A stretch of 64,000 nucleotides of DNA. Source: Myxococcus stipitatus. Lineage in GTDB: Bacteria > Myxococcota > Myxococcia > Myxococcales > Myxococcaceae. Shown here piece after piece: positions 8,112 to 16,793 of the stretch. The notes below the pieces were generated by a model, which saw only the letters and a program-made list of their open reading frames with translations, was not told where the DNA came from and did no database searches. The stretch lies in contig NZ_CP102770.1 of NCBI RefSeq assembly GCF_038561935.1, forward strand, positions 9,955,001 to 10,019,000. The letters are read 5' to 3'. How positions within the stretch are numbered: the stretch's first letter is position 1; every line of letters starts with the position of its first letter. A program made the position numbers and the translations under genes.

Positions 8112-9320
8112 ATGTTCCTCCCGTTCTTCTACGAGCTGCGCCGGCGGGGCCTGAAGGTGGGCGCACAAGAGGCGCTCGCCCTGGCGGAGGCGCTCAAGGC
8201 CGGGCTGCACGACAGCAGCCTGGACGGCTTCTACCATGTGGCCCGCGCGCTCCTGGTGCACTCGGAGACGCAGCTGGATGTCTTCGACCAGGCCTTCCTC
8301 GCCCACTTCCAGGGCGTGGAGACCGCGGGCATCGAGCTGACGCAAGAGCTGCTGTCGTGGCTGGAGGATGCGCGCGAGCGGCCTCAGCTCACGCCCGAGG
8401 AGCAGCTGCTCCTGGAGGCCCTGGACCCGGAGGAGATTCGCCGCCTCCTCGAGCAGCGCCTGAAGGAACAGACGGAGCGCCACGACGGCGGCAACCGGTG
8501 GATTGGCACCGGCGGCACGTCGCCCTTCGGCAACAACGGCCACTCCCGGGGCGGCATGCGCGTGGGAGGCAAGGGCGGCAACAAGCAGGGCATGGCCCTG
8601 CTGCAAGCGGGCGCGCGCAAGTACGCGGGCTACCGTGACGACCTGGTGCTGGACACCCGGCAGATGGCCGTGGCCCTTCGCAAGCTGCGCGCCTTCGCTC
8701 GGGACGGCGCGCCCGATGAGCTGGACGTCGATGAGACCATCGCCGCCACCGCGCGCAACGCGGGCGAGCTGGAGGTGGTGACCCGCCCGCCGCGCAGGCC
8801 CAACACCCGCGTGGTGCTGGCCATGGACGTGGGCGGCTCCATGGACCCGTACGCCTCGGTGATGAGCCGGCTGTTCTCCGTCGCGAGCCAGGCCACGCAC
8901 TTCAAGGAACTGCGCACGTATTACTTCCACAACTGCGTCTACGGAAAGCTGTACGCCACGCCGCAGCTCACCGGGGGCATGACGGTGCCGGAGCTCGTGG
9001 CCTCGGTGGGGCGGCACCACAAGCTGGTCATCGTGGGTGACGCGTCCATGGCGCCGTACGAGCTGGCCATCCGCACCGACGCCGAGGGGCGCTACAAGTC
9101 CGACGGGCAGGAAGGCCTGACGTGGCTGATGCAGCTGGCCCAACACTTCGAGCGCAACGTGTGGCTCAACCCGGAGCCGGTGGGGACGTGGCGCTCGGGC
9201 AGCATCGCCATGATTGCCCGCGTCTTCCCCATGTTCTCCCTCACCGTGGAGGGCCTGGGTGAGGCAGTGGCCCACCTCACGCGCGGACGCACGGTGAAGG
9301 GCGCGGCGGCTCGGCGCTGA
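8112..9320 (+). CDS. VWA-domain protein of the CoxE type
   Basis: 402 residues. The N-terminal half is helical, a glycine-rich linker spans about 125-165, and a von Willebrand A-like domain starts near 230. Its metal site reads DVGGSM (Asp239), so the usual DxSxS has Gly in place of the first Ser; I recall this variant as common in the family. It is the partner of the preceding MoxR ATPase. The GMALLQAGARKYAGYRDD block before the VWA domain is also family-typical. It probably works as an adaptor holding the client protein. No signal peptide or membrane span is visible, so cytoplasmic. Confidence 0.88.
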   Translation: MFLPFFYELRRRGLKVGAQEALALAEALKAGLHDSSLDGFYHVARALLVHSETQLDVFDQAFLAHFQGVETAGIELTQELLSWLEDARERPQLTPEEQLLLEALDPEEIRRLLEQRLKEQTERHDGGNRWIGTGGTSPFGNNGHSRGGMRVGGKGGNKQGMALLQAGARKYAGYRDDLVLDTRQMAVALRKLRAFARDGAPDELDVDETIAATARNAGELEVVTRPPRRPNTRVVLAMDVGGSMDPYASVMSRLFSVASQATHFKELRTYYFHNCVYGKLYATPQLTGGMTVPELVASVGRHHKLVIVGDASMAPYELAIRTDAEGRYKSDGQEGLTWLMQLAQHFERNVWLNPEPVGTWRSGSIAMIARVFPMFSLTVEGLGEAVAHLTRGRTVKGAAARR

Positions 9321-9462
9321 AACATCCGCCCTCCAGGGCCTGAAATTCCAGCGGCCCGTGGACTGCCGGACGGGGACGGGACGGGGGCACGCGTTTCGTG
9401 CGGCACACCGGCGCCAGTTACGGCATGGTGCGCCCCCGTGTGAGCCGGAGCACGAGGACCTT

Positions 9463-11520
9463 ATGACCACCGACAAGCAGGACCTGCTGAGCATCAACAC
9501 CATCCGCACCCTGGCCATGGATGCGGTCCAGCAAGCCCACTCGGGTCACCCGGGGGCGCCCATGTCCCTGGCCCCCGTGGCCTACCAGCTCTGGCAACAA
9601 GAGCTCCGGTATGACCCGTCCCAGCCCATCTGGCCGGACCGCGACCGCTTCATCCTCTCCAACGGCCACGCGTCCATGCTGCTGTACGCGCTGCTCCACC
9701 TGGCCGGCGTCAAGCGCGTCACCCGCGACTACAAGGTCGAGGACGCGCTCAGCGTCTCGCTGGAGGACATCCAGAAGTTCCGCCAGCTGGACTCGTCCAC
9801 GCCCGGACACCCCGAGTACCGGTGGACCAGCGGCGTGGAGACGACGACGGGCCCCCTGGGCCAGGGCGTCGCCAACAGCGTGGGCATGGCCATCGCCAGC
9901 CGCTGGCAGGCGGGCCACTTCAACAAGCCGGGCTTCGAGCTGTTCTCCCATGACGTCTACGCCATCTGCGGCGACGGCGACCTCATGGAAGGTGTCGCGT
10001 CCGAGGCGGCGTCCATCGCCGGCCACCTCCAGCTGCCCAACCTCTGCTGGCTCTACGACTCCAACCACATCTCCATCGACGGCAGCACCGACCTGGCCTT
10101 CACCGAGGACGTGGGCCGCCGCTTCGAGGCCTACGGCTGGCGCGTGCTGCGCGTCGCCGACGGCAACGACCTGACCGCCCTGGGCGAGGCGCTGCACACC
10201 TTCAAGACCCTGCGCGGCAAGCCCACGCTCATCATCGTCACCACGCAGATTGCCTTCGGCGCGCCCAAGCTCCAGGGCTCCTCCAAGGCCCACGGCGAGC
10301 CGCTGGGCGACGAGGAGATCAAGGGCACCAAGCGCAACTACGGCTGGCCCGAGGACGCGAAGTTCCTGGTGCCCGACGGCGTGCGCGAGCGCTTCCAGGA
10401 GCGCATGGGCGCGCGCGGCAAGAAGCTGCGTGAGGAATGGGATGCGCGCTTCGCCGAGTACCAGAAGCAGTACCCCGAGCTGGCCGACGAGCTGGTGCGC
10501 ATGCAGCGCCGCGAGGCCCCCAAGGGCTGGGACTCCGAGCTGCCCACCTTCCCCGCCGACGCCAAGGGCCTGGCCACCCGCGAGTCCAGCGGCAAGGTGC
10601 TCAACGCCGTGGCCAAGCACTACCCGTGGCTGGTGGGCGGCTCCGCCGACCTCAACCCCTCCACGAAGACGTACATCACCGGCTCCGAGTCCATGAAGCC
10701 CGGTGAGCTGGCCGGCCGCAACATCCACTTCGGCGTGCGCGAGCACGCGATGGGCTCCATCGTCAACGGCCTGTGCCTGAGCAAGGTGCGCGGCTACGGC
10801 GCCACGTTCCTCATCTTCAGCGAGTACGAGCGCCCCGCCATCCGCCTGTCCGCGCTGATGGAGCTGCCCGCGGTCCACATCTTCACGCACGACTCCATCG
10901 GCCTGGGCGAGGACGGCCCCACGCACCAGCCCGTGGAGCAGCTGGCGAGCCTGCGCGCGATTCCGGGCCTCATCGTCCTGCGCCCTGGCGACGCGAACGA
11001 GGTGGTGGAGGCGTGGCGCATCATCGGCCAGCAGCGCAGCCACCCCGTCGTCCTGGTCCTCACCCGCCAGGCCGTGCCCACGCTGGACCGCACGAAGTAC
11101 GGCGCGGCCTCCGGCGTCGCCAAGGGCGGCTACGTGCTGGCGGACGCGGCGGGCGGCAAGCCGGAGCTGGTCCTCATCGGCACCGGCAGCGAGGTCTCGC
11201 TGTGCCTGGACGCCCACGAGAAGCTCACCGCCGAGGGCATCAAGTCCCGCGTCGTCAGCCTGCCCTCGTGGGAGCTGTTCGAGCAGCAGTCGCAGGAGTA
11301 CCGCGACAGCGTGCTGCCGCCGGACGTGCACGCGCGCGTCGCGGTGGAGAAGGGCGCCGCCTTCGGGTGGGAGCGCTGGACGGGCCTGCGCGGCAACATC
11401 GTCGCCATGCGCAGCTTCGGCGCGTCCGCCCCCATCAAGGCGCTGCAGCAGAAGTTCGGCTTCACCGTGGACAACGTGGTGAAGGTGGCCAAGGACACGC
11501 TCGCCAAGAACAAGGCGTAG
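9463..11520 (+). CDS. tkt: Transketolase
   Basis: 685 residues, usual length. It transfers two-carbon units between sugar phosphates in the pentose phosphate pathway using thiamine diphosphate. Visible family motifs are SGHPGAPMSLAPVAYQLW at the N-terminus, the ThDP-binding GDGDLMEG...N block, the middle Pyr domain with the catalytic Glu region, and GLGEDGPTHQPVEQLASLR. The start at 9463 has a GAGGA 5 bases upstream; a longer frame from 9358 adds nothing conserved. It is monocistronic: a strong hairpin terminator lies 36 bases after the stop. Confidence 0.97.
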   Translation: MTTDKQDLLSINTIRTLAMDAVQQAHSGHPGAPMSLAPVAYQLWQQELRYDPSQPIWPDRDRFILSNGHASMLLYALLHLAGVKRVTRDYKVEDALSVSLEDIQKFRQLDSSTPGHPEYRWTSGVETTTGPLGQGVANSVGMAIASRWQAGHFNKPGFELFSHDVYAICGDGDLMEGVASEAASIAGHLQLPNLCWLYDSNHISIDGSTDLAFTEDVGRRFEAYGWRVLRVADGNDLTALGEALHTFKTLRGKPTLIIVTTQIAFGAPKLQGSSKAHGEPLGDEEIKGTKRNYGWPEDAKFLVPDGVRERFQERMGARGKKLREEWDARFAEYQKQYPELADELVRMQRREAPKGWDSELPTFPADAKGLATRESSGKVLNAVAKHYPWLVGGSADLNPSTKTYITGSESMKPGELAGRNIHFGVREHAMGSIVNGLCLSKVRGYGATFLIFSEYERPAIRLSALMELPAVHIFTHDSIGLGEDGPTHQPVEQLASLRAIPGLIVLRPGDANEVVEAWRIIGQQRSHPVVLVLTRQAVPTLDRTKYGAASGVAKGGYVLADAAGGKPELVLIGTGSEVSLCLDAHEKLTAEGIKSRVVSLPSWELFEQQSQEYRDSVLPPDVHARVAVEKGAAFGWERWTGLRGNIVAMRSFGASAPIKALQQKFGFTVDNVVKVAKDTLAKNKA

Positions 11521-11556
11521 GCGCGTCGCGCGCTCGCCGAGCGCCGGACATGACAA

Positions 11557-11598
11557 GGGCCTCGGACCATCCCCCAACGGTCCGAGGCCCTTCATTTT
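11557..11598 (+). terminator. Intrinsic terminator after transketolase
   Basis: A perfect 12-base stem (11557-11568 with 11579-11590, GGGCCTCGGACC and its complement) closes a 10-base loop and is followed by TTCATTTT. Placed 36 bases past the tkt stop, it is a textbook Rho-independent terminator. Confidence 0.9.
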
Positions 11599-11697
11599 CC
11601 AGTGCTTCAAGACGACTCTCGAGTCCTCTTCTTCAACAGCCCGACTCGACTTCCACTCGACTCAGCTCGGCTTCGACGCTGTTCAGCGCAACTCGGC

Positions 11698-13176
11698 TCA
11701 GGCGACGATGACGGGGCGCGGCTTCACCACGTCGAGCTTCTCCATCTCCTTCACCATCTTCTGAAGCTCGGACGTCGGGATGCCGGTGCTGCCCTTGGAC
11801 ATGGCCTCCGTCGCGTACTTCTCGTAGACGTCCAGCACCTTCTTGGCCTCCGGGGTGAGCCGGTCGTAGTTCTGCCGCGCCCACTTCTGGATGTCCGCGA
11901 ACTCCACGCCCGCGGCCTGGCCATCCAGGTCCGCCGTGCCCTTCTTGATGGCGTTCGTCAGGTCCTTGGCGGAGACCTTGCCGCTCTTGCCATCCAGCGT
12001 CTCCAGCGCGGTGCGCACGGAGTCGTCGCGGAAGGTCTTGTGCTGGGACGCGTCCTTCACCATCGCGTCGAAGGCCTTCTGGTCCATCCCCTTGGAGCCC
12101 GCGGCCTTGGCGGCCTTCTCGTAGGTCTGGAGGACCTTCTCGGCCTCGGGCGTCATCCGGTCCTTGTTCTTCTTGGCCCAGTCCTGGAACGCCTTCAGCT
12201 CCGTGCCGGTGGTGTTGTTGTCCTTGTCACCGACCCCCTCCTTGATGGCGCCCAGCAGGTCCTCGCCGGAGATGGGGCCCTGCTCCTTGTCCAGCTTCGC
12301 CAGCGCCTTGTTCGCGCTGAGGTCGCCCACCTTCTTGAAGTCAGCCTGCATCTTCGACATCTCGGAGGCGCTCAGGTCCTTGTCGCCGGTGGCCATGGCC
12401 TTCTTCGCGTGCTGCTCGAACAGGCTCATCACCTTCTTGGCCTCGGGCGACAGCTTGCTGTCGTTCTTCTTGGCCCAGTCCTGGAACTGCTTCAGCTCCT
12501 TGCCGGTGTTGTTGTCGGCATCGCGCACGCCGCTCTGGATGGCCTTGGCCATCTGCTCGCCGGAGATGGGCTTGGGCAGCTTGTCCAGGCCCTCGAGCGC
12601 CTTCGCCGCGCCCTTGTCCACCGACGCCGGGTCCTTCACCGCCTTCATGTCCTTCACCATCTGCTTCCAGTCGCTCAGCGAGATGCCCTTGCCATCCCCC
12701 TTCGCCGCGGCCTGGGAGTAGAGGTCCATCACCTTCTTGGCCTCGGGCGTGAGGCGGTCCTGGTTCTTCGTCGCCCACTCGGAGAAGGCGCGGTACTCAC
12801 CGCCCGCCGCGTTGCCGTCCAGGTCCGCCGTGCCGCGCTCGATGGCCCGCGTGAGCTCGTCCGCCGTGACGGGGCCCTTGGACTTGTCCAGCTTGTTCGT
12901 CTCGCGCAGCGCGCCCACGTCCAGCGGGGCCCACTCGCCGGCGATGGCGCGGCTCGCCTCGCCCGCGCCCTTCTTGCCCGCGTCGAACCCGTCCTGCGCC
13001 TGCCCCGCGCGGCCCTCCGCCTTGGTGTGCTGCTGGAGCACCTTGCGCAGGTCCTTCAGCACCTGGTGCTCCTTCACGAGCACGCGCTCCAGCTTGCCTT
13101 CGAGCTTGTCCAGCTTCGCCTCGGTGCTGCGAACCAGGCGGGACATCGAGGAGGCGGTCGCGGAGGTGATGGCCAT
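11698..13176 (-). CDS. Four-repeat protein of unknown function
   Basis: 492 residues from ATG 13176, which has GGGAGA 6 bases upstream. An N-terminal helical, coiled-coil-like region (about 10-60, KLDKLEGKLERVLVKEHQVL) precedes four repeats of about 98 residues (roughly 85-180, 185-285, 287-385, 386-485). Each has a helix, an acidic loop (DLDGNAAGGE, DADNNTGKE, DKDNNTTGTE, DLDGQAAGVE), an F-x-x-W-A-x-x-N helix and LTPEAKKVxxxY. The loops resemble EF-hand loops in their alternating Asp/Asn pattern but lack canonical spacing, so calcium binding is speculation. No signal peptide. A sigma-54-like promoter and three upstream palindromes suggest activator-dependent expression. Confidence 0.85.
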   Translation of the reverse strand: MAITSATASSMSRLVRSTEAKLDKLEGKLERVLVKEHQVLKDLRKVLQQHTKAEGRAGQAQDGFDAGKKGAGEASRAIAGEWAPLDVGALRETNKLDKSKGPVTADELTRAIERGTADLDGNAAGGEYRAFSEWATKNQDRLTPEAKKVMDLYSQAAAKGDGKGISLSDWKQMVKDMKAVKDPASVDKGAAKALEGLDKLPKPISGEQMAKAIQSGVRDADNNTGKELKQFQDWAKKNDSKLSPEAKKVMSLFEQHAKKAMATGDKDLSASEMSKMQADFKKVGDLSANKALAKLDKEQGPISGEDLLGAIKEGVGDKDNNTTGTELKAFQDWAKKNKDRMTPEAEKVLQTYEKAAKAAGSKGMDQKAFDAMVKDASQHKTFRDDSVRTALETLDGKSGKVSAKDLTNAIKKGTADLDGQAAGVEFADIQKWARQNYDRLTPEAKKVLDVYEKYATEAMSKGSTGIPTSELQKMVKEMEKLDVVKPRPVIVA

Positions 13177-13214
13177 TTGGTTTCTCCCAAGCAATTCGTG
13201 GTGAGCGACCCTAT

Positions 13215-13230
13215 TGCTCGCGCCGTGCCA
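13215..13230 (-). promoter_or_regulatory. Sigma-54-type promoter of the four-repeat protein gene
   Basis: On the minus strand the sequence reads TGGCACG, four bases, then GAGCA. The -24 element is a perfect match and the GG-to-GC distance is the invariant 10 bases; the -12 element has GA instead of TT before GC. Transcription would begin near 13204, giving a leader of about 28 bases before the ATG at 13176. Three tandem palindromes about 100-175 bases upstream are placed like enhancer sites. Confidence 0.6.
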
Positions 13231-13306
13231 CACATTTCGTGCGCGGGCTCACCTCCACCTCCGGCCTGTTTTCAACGGGTTACACGCGGCCCCTCCCCCC
13301 TTCGGG

Positions 13307-13380
13307 GGTGGTGACAACAGTCATCACCGATGACTGCGGTCATCAGGCAAAGCGGCCTCCAGGTGGTGACCGCAGTCACC
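13307..13380. promoter_or_regulatory. Three tandem palindromic sites (candidate enhancer)
   Basis: All three share the form RTGAC-N4-GTCAY. Site 1 spans 13307-13328 (9-base arms, one mismatch), site 2 spans 13329-13344 (GATGAC / GTCATC, perfect) and site 3 spans 13365-13380 (GGTGAC / GTCACC, perfect). Centres are 19 and 36 bases apart. They lie in the 240-base gap between truB and the four-repeat gene, upstream of the latter. Binding by a dimeric activator is inferred. Confidence 0.6.
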
Positions 13381-13416
13381 GGCCCCCCTGTTCCCTACGG
13401 CCCAGGCCCGCTCGCG

Positions 13417-14316
13417 TTACAGGCCGCCGCGCAGCTCCATGTCGCTCCACAGCGCGCCGTCACGCTCGCTCAAGAGGAACGTGAGGCGGCCCTGGTGGAA
13501 GCCACGCACGGGAGCCTGGGGGTCCGGGAAGCCCGGCGGCAGGCGCCAGTCCGGAGGCAGCGTGCCGTGCAGGGCCACGGACCTGTCGCGGCGCAGCTCG
13601 CCCACTTCCTGGTCCGTGAGCAGGCGGACTCGCGCCCAGGGCAGCAGCCCTCGGTCGAAGGTCCACACGCGCATCCCGGGCTCCGGGTCCTTCCACGGGC
13701 CAATCTCCGTGCGACGCAGCGAGGACAGGTGCGCGCCACAGCCCAGCTTCTGGCCCAGGTCTCTCGCGAGCGCGCGGACGTAGTAGCCGCCTCGGCACGT
13801 CATCGACAGACGGCTCGTGCCCGGCAGCGCGTGAGACAGCCACCGCGCGGAGTGCAGATAGACGCGCGAGGGAGGCAGCTCCACCGTCTCGCCTCGGTGC
13901 GCCTTGCGATAGGCGGGCTCGCCGCCCACCTTCTTCGCGCTCGTGGCGGGAGGGACCTGCTCCTGCCAGCCGAGGAAGGACTGGAGCGCGGCGTCGAGGG
14001 ACTCGGGCGTCAGGCGCGACGTGTCCCCTTGGAACACGGGCTTGCCGTGCAGGTCTCCCGTGTCCATCTCCGTGCCCCAGACAACGTCGGCCTCGTAGGT
14101 CTTGGGCACGGCGTGCAGCAGCTCGAACAGCCGCGTGGCCTGTCCCACGAGTATCAGCAGGAGCCCTTCCGCGAACGGATCCAGCGTCCCGCCGTGGCAC
14201 ACCGGCAAGCGCTTGCCCGGGGCCACACGCGTCTCCTCGAGGAAGGACTGCATCATCGAGAAGCTCGTGGGGCCCACGGGCTTGTGCACACGGTAGAGGC
14301 CGGGCTGAAGAAGCAT
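13417..14316 (-). CDS. truB: tRNA pseudouridine(55) synthase TruB
   Basis: 299 residues. It makes pseudouridine 55 in the T loop of tRNAs. Motif I KPVGPTS is at 12-18 and the catalytic motif HGGTLDPFAEGLL contains the nucleophile Asp46. The VRALARDLG and LRRTEIGPW stretches typical of the TruB group are also present. An in-frame GTG three codons upstream (14325) is an alternative; the ATG at 14316 has an AGGG 8 bases before it. It is not next to rbfA, infB or rpsO, its common neighbours. Confidence 0.93.
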   Translation of the reverse strand: MLLQPGLYRVHKPVGPTSFSMMQSFLEETRVAPGKRLPVCHGGTLDPFAEGLLLILVGQATRLFELLHAVPKTYEADVVWGTEMDTGDLHGKPVFQGDTSRLTPESLDAALQSFLGWQEQVPPATSAKKVGGEPAYRKAHRGETVELPPSRVYLHSARWLSHALPGTSRLSMTCRGGYYVRALARDLGQKLGCGAHLSSLRRTEIGPWKDPEPGMRVWTFDRGLLPWARVRLLTDQEVGELRRDRSVALHGTLPPDWRLPPGFPDPQAPVRGFHQGRLTFLLSERDGALWSDMELRGGL

Positions 14317-14366
14317 CGGGCGCACCCTAGCGCGCCCGCTTCATGGGTCCACCTGGGACCGGGACG

Positions 14367-15755
14367 TCAGGGAGCCGGGATGTGCACCGGAGCACCCGCC
14401 CACTCGGACAGGCGGTTGAAGAAGAACGTGCGCCGAGGCTCCTCCAGCGCCGTCAGCGCCCCGTAGAAGCCGATGCCCTCCGGGTCCACCAGCCGGTACG
14501 AGTCATTGCGCGCATCCACCCCGAACGCGGAGGCGCTCCACGGGCTCAGCGCACCGTCGAGGATGAGCACCTGTTTCGCGTGCAGCCGCGTCCACAGCTC
14601 CACCTTCAGCATGGGCAGCGGGTTGTAGACCTTCGTCACGCCCACCGGCGGCAGCAGCGTGGGCACCTGCTGCCCGGGGTAGCGCAGCAGCGGCAGCAGC
14701 TCCAGCTCGGGATACAGCGGCGCCCCCAGCTCCGTCGCGGTCTGGTAGCTCTCCGGCTCACCGGAGCTCAGCAGCGCCTGGTCCGAGAAGAGGTACGCGG
14801 GGCCCGCCACCATGTCCACGAAGTCGAACAGCGTCTGCGCCGGCGCCGTGGGCTCCGGGATGCTCGCGCAGCTGTAGGGCGCCAGCCCCATGTACTGCCA
14901 GAAGTTGAACGGCAGGCGCACCACGCCGAACTCCAGCGCCTTGTCCGCGGGCACCGTCTCGAACGTGAAGCCCCACGACACCTGCGCCTCCAGCAACGGC
15001 GTCAGCTCCGCGCGCCGCTCCAGGGCCGCGCGCTGCACCGCCTTCAGTCGCTCACGGCACGTCGCGTCCCCCATGTGCGCCAGGAAGTGCGCGGCCCGCC
15101 CATCCCGCAGCCCCAGGCTGTGACGCTCCGCGTACGCCAGCGTGCCCTGCACGTCATTCGGGAAGAAGTAGCGATGCAGGATGGCCGCCGTGCCTCCCCG
15201 GAACACCCCCGTCGACAGCCAGCGCGCGCCGTAGATTGTCTTGAAGACCTCCACCACGCGGTGCGCATCCGCCGCGGACTGCCAGACATCCAGCAGCCTC
15301 CAGTCGCGCGAGGCCGGCACCGACGTTCCATAGAAGCGGTGCTCCACCGTCACCTGGTTGCCCTTCAAGAGGTCCACCGGCTCGGCGGCGATGGGCTCCG
15401 CGAAGATTTCCGCGCCCTCCGTGTCGATGACCATGGGCGCCGTCACCGAGCGGTGGAACAACGTCATCCGCTGGAGGAACTTCTCCCCCTGGGGATTGCG
15501 GTGGTCCGCGGGCTGCTCGAAGTCGAGCGTGAAGAAGCGGAAGTCGGCGATGTGCTCATCCCCCAGAATCGTGACGCCGGGGAGCGCCTCCAGCCGCGCG
15601 CGGATGTCGTCGTCAACGGCCCGCGTCTGGGATTGAGTCTCGCCCGTGGGAGCCTGCTCCCGCCCCGCCACCGTCGAGTCACCACACGCCGCCAGCATCA
15701 TCACCGCTGCCAGCGTCCCCGCCACCCCGCGCAGCTGTCCGTGTCTTGCCAACAT
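14367..15755 (-). CDS. S37-like lipoprotein with lost catalytic residues
   Basis: 462 residues. The start at 15755 has GGAGGAG 6 bases upstream and opens a lipoprotein signal with lipobox LAAC (Cys24). The body follows the peptidase S37 (PS-10) family: VEHRFYGTS, then DWRLLDVWQSAADAHR, then WLSTGVFRGG. In active members the last reads STGGSKGG, with Ser as nucleophile; here residue 185 is Phe (codon at 15201-15203). The expected Asp motif (DPWSA) reads SPWSA, and the C-terminal His motif (GGNHGA) is not recognisable. All three changes point to a non-catalytic relative, perhaps a binding protein at the membrane surface. Family comparison is from memory. Confidence 0.8.
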   Translation of the reverse strand: MLARHGQLRGVAGTLAAVMMLAACGDSTVAGREQAPTGETQSQTRAVDDDIRARLEALPGVTILGDEHIADFRFFTLDFEQPADHRNPQGEKFLQRMTLFHRSVTAPMVIDTEGAEIFAEPIAAEPVDLLKGNQVTVEHRFYGTSVPASRDWRLLDVWQSAADAHRVVEVFKTIYGARWLSTGVFRGGTAAILHRYFFPNDVQGTLAYAERHSLGLRDGRAAHFLAHMGDATCRERLKAVQRAALERRAELTPLLEAQVSWGFTFETVPADKALEFGVVRLPFNFWQYMGLAPYSCASIPEPTAPAQTLFDFVDMVAGPAYLFSDQALLSSGEPESYQTATELGAPLYPELELLPLLRYPGQQVPTLLPPVGVTKVYNPLPMLKVELWTRLHAKQVLILDGALSPWSASAFGVDARNDSYRLVDPEGIGFYGALTALEEPRRTFFFNRLSEWAGAPVHIPAP

Positions 15756-15981
15756 GTCTGACTCCTCCATCGAGAACATCGCCCTCGGGGCATGAGGCGC
15801 GCACGGCGCCCCCCCTCACGCGACGTCATGGAGACACGGTGAGCCGCCCCCTGGCGCATGCGCGCCCAGGCAGCTCACCTGGTTCTCGAGAGAGACTGGC
15901 ACGCAGGGGCCGAAGAGGAAGGCCCTCCAAGGTCACGGCGTGGACACGGGACACCCCACCCACGCCGTGAGGTGAGGCACT

Positions 15982-16752
15982 TCAGTCGCGCCGGCTGCCA
16001 TCGGGGCGGATGCCCCACTGGTCGTCATGCGTCTCCGGCTTCCCCTTCGGCTTCAGGTGCGCGAAGGACAGCGTGAGCTCCACGGCGAACTCGCGCTTCT
16101 CCGGAGGCTGGCCCAGGTAGATGTACCTGGTCGCGTTCTCCATACACGGGTTCAACATCGCCACCGCTGGAGGCGTCACCTTCGCCTTGACGCCCTGGCC
16201 TGCCGCATCGAAGCGCGCGCGGAGCTTGTAGCTGCGCGGAATGCCCGCGTCGCGAAGGATGGCCTCGTTGCCACAGTAATCGTATTTCTTCAGGTGCTTC
16301 GCGAGCATGATGGCCCCCCAGTCCTCGTTGTTCTTGGGCAGGGGCTTGGGGCGCGGCGGCACGGGCTTCTCGACCACCGCCGGGGGCGGGATGGGCTGCA
16401 CCTTCGCGGGCACGGGGACAGGCACGGGGACGGGAACGGGCACCAGCGTCGGAGGCGGAACCGCCGCCTGGGCGGGCCGTCGCGGCGGTGTGGAGGGCTC
16501 CGGGCGCAGCGCGAGCATCGCGACACCTCCCGCGATGCCCGCGGAGACAACCACCCCCGCGACCGCAAACGCCACCAGGGCCCCGTTCTTCGGCGGCGGA
16601 GGCCGCGTCGGCGCTGTCGTCGGCCGCCTCCACTGCGGTGAGCCCGGGGGCGGTCGCACCGCGCCACAGTGGGTGCAGACGGGCTCCTGCTCCGCGAGCT
16701 TGAGGAAGGGGGCACCACAATTCAGACACCGGACACGAGCAGAGCTGGCCAC
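15982..16752 (-). CDS. Zinc-ribbon, single-span membrane protein with PV-rich linker
   Basis: 256 residues. The N-terminus has a CxxC...CxxC zinc ribbon (CLNCG at 9, CTHCG at 26). One membrane span follows near 57-80 (LVAFAVAGVVVSAGIAGGVAM), then a PVPVPVPVPV linker, then a C-terminal domain of about 110 residues with three cysteines (YDYCGNEAIL, LNPCMENA). The topology suggests a cytoplasmic ribbon and periplasmic C-terminal domain. This architecture is frequent among myxobacterial surface and gliding-associated proteins, but I cannot name a family. It lies 41 bases downstream of the S9 peptidase on the same strand. Confidence 0.75.
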   Translation of the reverse strand: MASSARVRCLNCGAPFLKLAEQEPVCTHCGAVRPPPGSPQWRRPTTAPTRPPPPKNGALVAFAVAGVVVSAGIAGGVAMLALRPEPSTPPRRPAQAAVPPPTLVPVPVPVPVPVPAKVQPIPPPAVVEKPVPPRPKPLPKNNEDWGAIMLAKHLKKYDYCGNEAILRDAGIPRSYKLRARFDAAGQGVKAKVTPPAVAMLNPCMENATRYIYLGQPPEKREFAVELTLSFAHLKPKGKPETHDDQWGIRPDGSRRD

Positions 16753-16793
16753 GTCCGGAGTCTACCCGCAGTCGGTGCGCCGCACGGAGCCCC

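Noticed and set aside
8112..9320. The DVGGS site of the VWA protein as evidence of a dead metal site
   Set aside because: From memory this variant is common in CoxE-type proteins, so it is not a sign of decay here.
9418..11610. A 730-codon minus-strand frame over transketolase
   Set aside because: Antisense shadow of a gene identified with high certainty; composition is not protein-like.
11698..13176. The four acidic loops as true calcium-binding EF-hands
   Set aside because: They lack the 12-residue spacing and the final Glu at position 12; similarity is only in the alternating Asp/Asn.
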